Assembly (NCBI RefSeq): GCF_016865485.1
Contig: NZ_AP024452.1
Coordinates: forward strand, 4,982,501-5,046,500
Source of the DNA: Luteitalea sp. TBR-22
GTDB lineage: Bacteria; Acidobacteriota; Vicinamibacteria; Vicinamibacterales; Vicinamibacteraceae
Direction of reading: 5' to 3'
DNA: 64,000 bases
Positions 62,560 to 64,000 of this stretch are shown here, in pieces. The position numbers and the translations under genes were made by a program. The notes beneath the pieces were generated by a model, which was given only the letters and a program-made list of their open reading frames with translations, was not told where the DNA came from and did no database searches. Position 1 is the stretch's first letter, and each line of letters begins with the position of its first letter.

Positions 62560-63945
62560 TCAGTGTACCACCGCCCCCGCTGCCCCGCGCGGGTTGACGC
62601 CGCTGGCCTTCCACTCCGCGTCCACGTCGGCCTCCCACGCCGCCACCAGCGCCCGCAGCCGCCGGGCCACGTCCTGGCGCTGACGCGTGAGGTCCTGACG
62701 CTCCCCCGGGTCGGCCCGCACGTCGAACACGAACGCGTTGTTGCCGTCGAGCATCAACTTCCAGTCGCCGCTCCGGACCGCCACCTGCGACCGCCCACCC
62801 ACGGCGGTGCGCCAGAAGAGCGTCCGCGTCACCGGGGCCACCGTGCCCCGGAGCATCGGCAACAGGTCGAGGCCCTCGTATCGCGCCTCGGCCGGCGCGG
62901 CGCCGCCGGTGGCCGCCACGATGGTCGCGCTGAGGTCCATGGTGATCCCCACCTGCGGCGACACCGTGCCTGCCGGAATCCGTCCGGGCCACCGGATCAG
63001 GGCCGGCACGCGAATCCCTCCCTCCCACACCGACGACTTGCGGTTGAAGAACGGGCGGTTGTCGGCAAGCCACTCGCCGCCGTTGTCGTTGGTGAAGATG
63101 ACGATCGTGTCCGGCGCGAGCCTCAGGCGTTCGAGGGTGTCCAGCACACGGCCGACACCGCGGTCCACCTGCTCCACCATCGCCACGTAGTCGGCCCGCG
63201 TGCCGGTGGCCTCGTCCCACGGACGCACGTGCCGCGCGTTGTCGATCGCCACCGACGGCCTGCCGGGCGGCTGGTACGGCCAGTGCGGCGCGTTGTACGC
63301 AATCTCGAGGAAGAACCGGCGCGACGCGTGATCCTCGAGGAACCGCACCGCGCGATCGGTGATCAGGTCGGTGGTGTAGCCCTCCATCACGACGGGGCGG
63401 TCGTCCTCCCAGAGATCCGGCTTCCCATCGCCTCCCGTGTGCGCGTAGAAGTCGTGATACCCGCTCTTGAGCCCGAAGAACGAGCCGAACCCGTGCGCGC
63501 GTGGGCTGAACTCCGCGCGATACCCGAGGTGCCACTTCCCCACCAGCGCGGTCACGTATCCGCGCTGCGCCAGCAGGTTCGGCAAGGAGTACGGACTGCC
63601 GGGCAGCCCGACGTCACCACCCGGGCGCCCCGCCGATGGCATCGGCTCCTCGAGCCCGTAGCGTTGCTGGTACCGGCCCGAGATGAGGCCCGCCCGCGTC
63701 GGCGTGCACACCGGCGCATTGGCGTAGAACGCCGTCATCCGGACCCCGTCGCGCGCCAGGCTGTCGATGCGCGGCGTGCGGATGTCGGTGGCGCCGTAAC
63801 TCGAGAGATCGGCGCTCCCCATGTCGTCGGTGATGATGAGCACCACGTTGGGCAGCGCCCCTCTTCCTGCCTCCTGGGCCGGCGACACGCCCCCGCCGAC
63901 GCTCCAGCACGCACACGCGAACAGCAGCCTCGTTTGCCAGGTCAT
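62560..63945 (-). CDS. secreted sulfatase, arylsulfatase A-like
   Basis: Sulfate-ester hydrolase of 461 residues with a signal peptide (LLFACACWSVGGGVSPAQ). Metal-binding start is NVVLIITDDMGSADLSSYG. The formylglycine motif is APVCTPTRAGLISGRYQQR, Cys about residue 80. ALVGKWHLGYRAEFSPRAHG and FFLEIAYNAPHWPYQPPG follow, then FTNDNGGEWLADNRPF and WEGGIRVPALIRWPG. ATG 63945 is best because GGGGA lies six bases upstream; GTG 63951 is an alternative. A formylglycine-generating enzyme is required but not present here. Confidence 0.93.
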   Translation of the reverse strand: MTWQTRLLFACACWSVGGGVSPAQEAGRGALPNVVLIITDDMGSADLSSYGATDIRTPRIDSLARDGVRMTAFYANAPVCTPTRAGLISGRYQQRYGLEEPMPSAGRPGGDVGLPGSPYSLPNLLAQRGYVTALVGKWHLGYRAEFSPRAHGFGSFFGLKSGYHDFYAHTGGDGKPDLWEDDRPVVMEGYTTDLITDRAVRFLEDHASRRFFLEIAYNAPHWPYQPPGRPSVAIDNARHVRPWDEATGTRADYVAMVEQVDRGVGRVLDTLERLRLAPDTIVIFTNDNGGEWLADNRPFFNRKSSVWEGGIRVPALIRWPGRIPAGTVSPQVGITMDLSATIVAATGGAAPAEARYEGLDLLPMLRGTVAPVTRTLFWRTAVGGRSQVAVRSGDWKLMLDGNNAFVFDVRADPGERQDLTRQRQDVARRLRALVAAWEADVDAEWKASGVNPRGAAGAVVH

Positions 63946-64000
63946 GCCCACTCCCCTTCGGCCAGTCGCGCCCAGTCTATGCGACGGGGCATACTGCCGA

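Overview
The window looks like a chromosomal stretch from a very GC-rich, Gram-negative soil or sediment bacterium. The best guess is Acidobacteriota, class Vicinamibacteria. This is an inference from base composition, heavy use of GTG starts and 4-base ATGA/GTGA gene overlaps, two PEP-CTERM proteins, several sulfatases, and the mix of DUF2950, DUF3300, DUF4136, DUF885 and DUF5715 families. No rRNA or other taxonomic marker is present. There is no prophage, CRISPR array, complete insertion sequence or replication origin.

Layout. 1-4640: end of a secreted protein, then a GH51 arabinofuranosidase overlapping a secreted esterase (hemicellulose use), then a TPR protein. 4842-7234: anti-sigma factor and ECF sigma factor, divergent from a Tat-exported ferritin-like protein. 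7502-9702: NHL-repeat protein overlapping ribonuclease D. 9740-19240, minus strand: a small helical exported protein, an outer-membrane barrel, and a five-gene run of RND efflux adaptor, pump and outer-membrane factor followed by DUF3300 and DUF2950 proteins. 19536-26990: DUF4136 protein, Ca2+/H+ antiporter, methyltransferase, sulfatase, a small membrane protein, DUF885 protein and a PD40-repeat protein. 27146-31561: one giant CheB-CheR-PAS-kinase-receiver protein. 31583-37413: sugar isomerase-like protein, two PEP-CTERM proteins, a FabL-like reductase, an HTH regulator and an ABM-fold protein. 37418-37738: remnant of a sigma-54 activator.

37848-41746, minus strand: ClC channel, TPR protein, receiver-only protein and MarR regulator, behind a fused trehalose-6-phosphate synthase/phosphatase (41771-43987). 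Divergent from it runs a tightly coupled plus-strand set: a 22-residue membrane peptide, a membrane protein, a methyltransferase, then a glucose-dehydrogenase-like enzyme overlapping a GH15 hydrolase. Together with the trehalose synthase this suggests a trehalose/glucan module. 48148-53249: DUF305 protein, Na+/H+ antiporter, a frameshifted secreted-protein gene, and a DUF5715 protein meeting it tail to tail. 53502-60334: SDR, D-aminoacylase-like amidohydrolase, methyltransferase, fatty acid desaturase, acyltransferase and DUF454 protein.

61174-62472 is the most mobile-looking part. It holds a HigB/HigA-type toxin-antitoxin pair with a palindromic operator, a coding remnant, and a tandem repeat of about 94 bp. 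Each repeat unit starts with a copy of the 3' end, including CCA, of the adjacent tRNA-Arg(CCG). The window ends with a second sulfatase.
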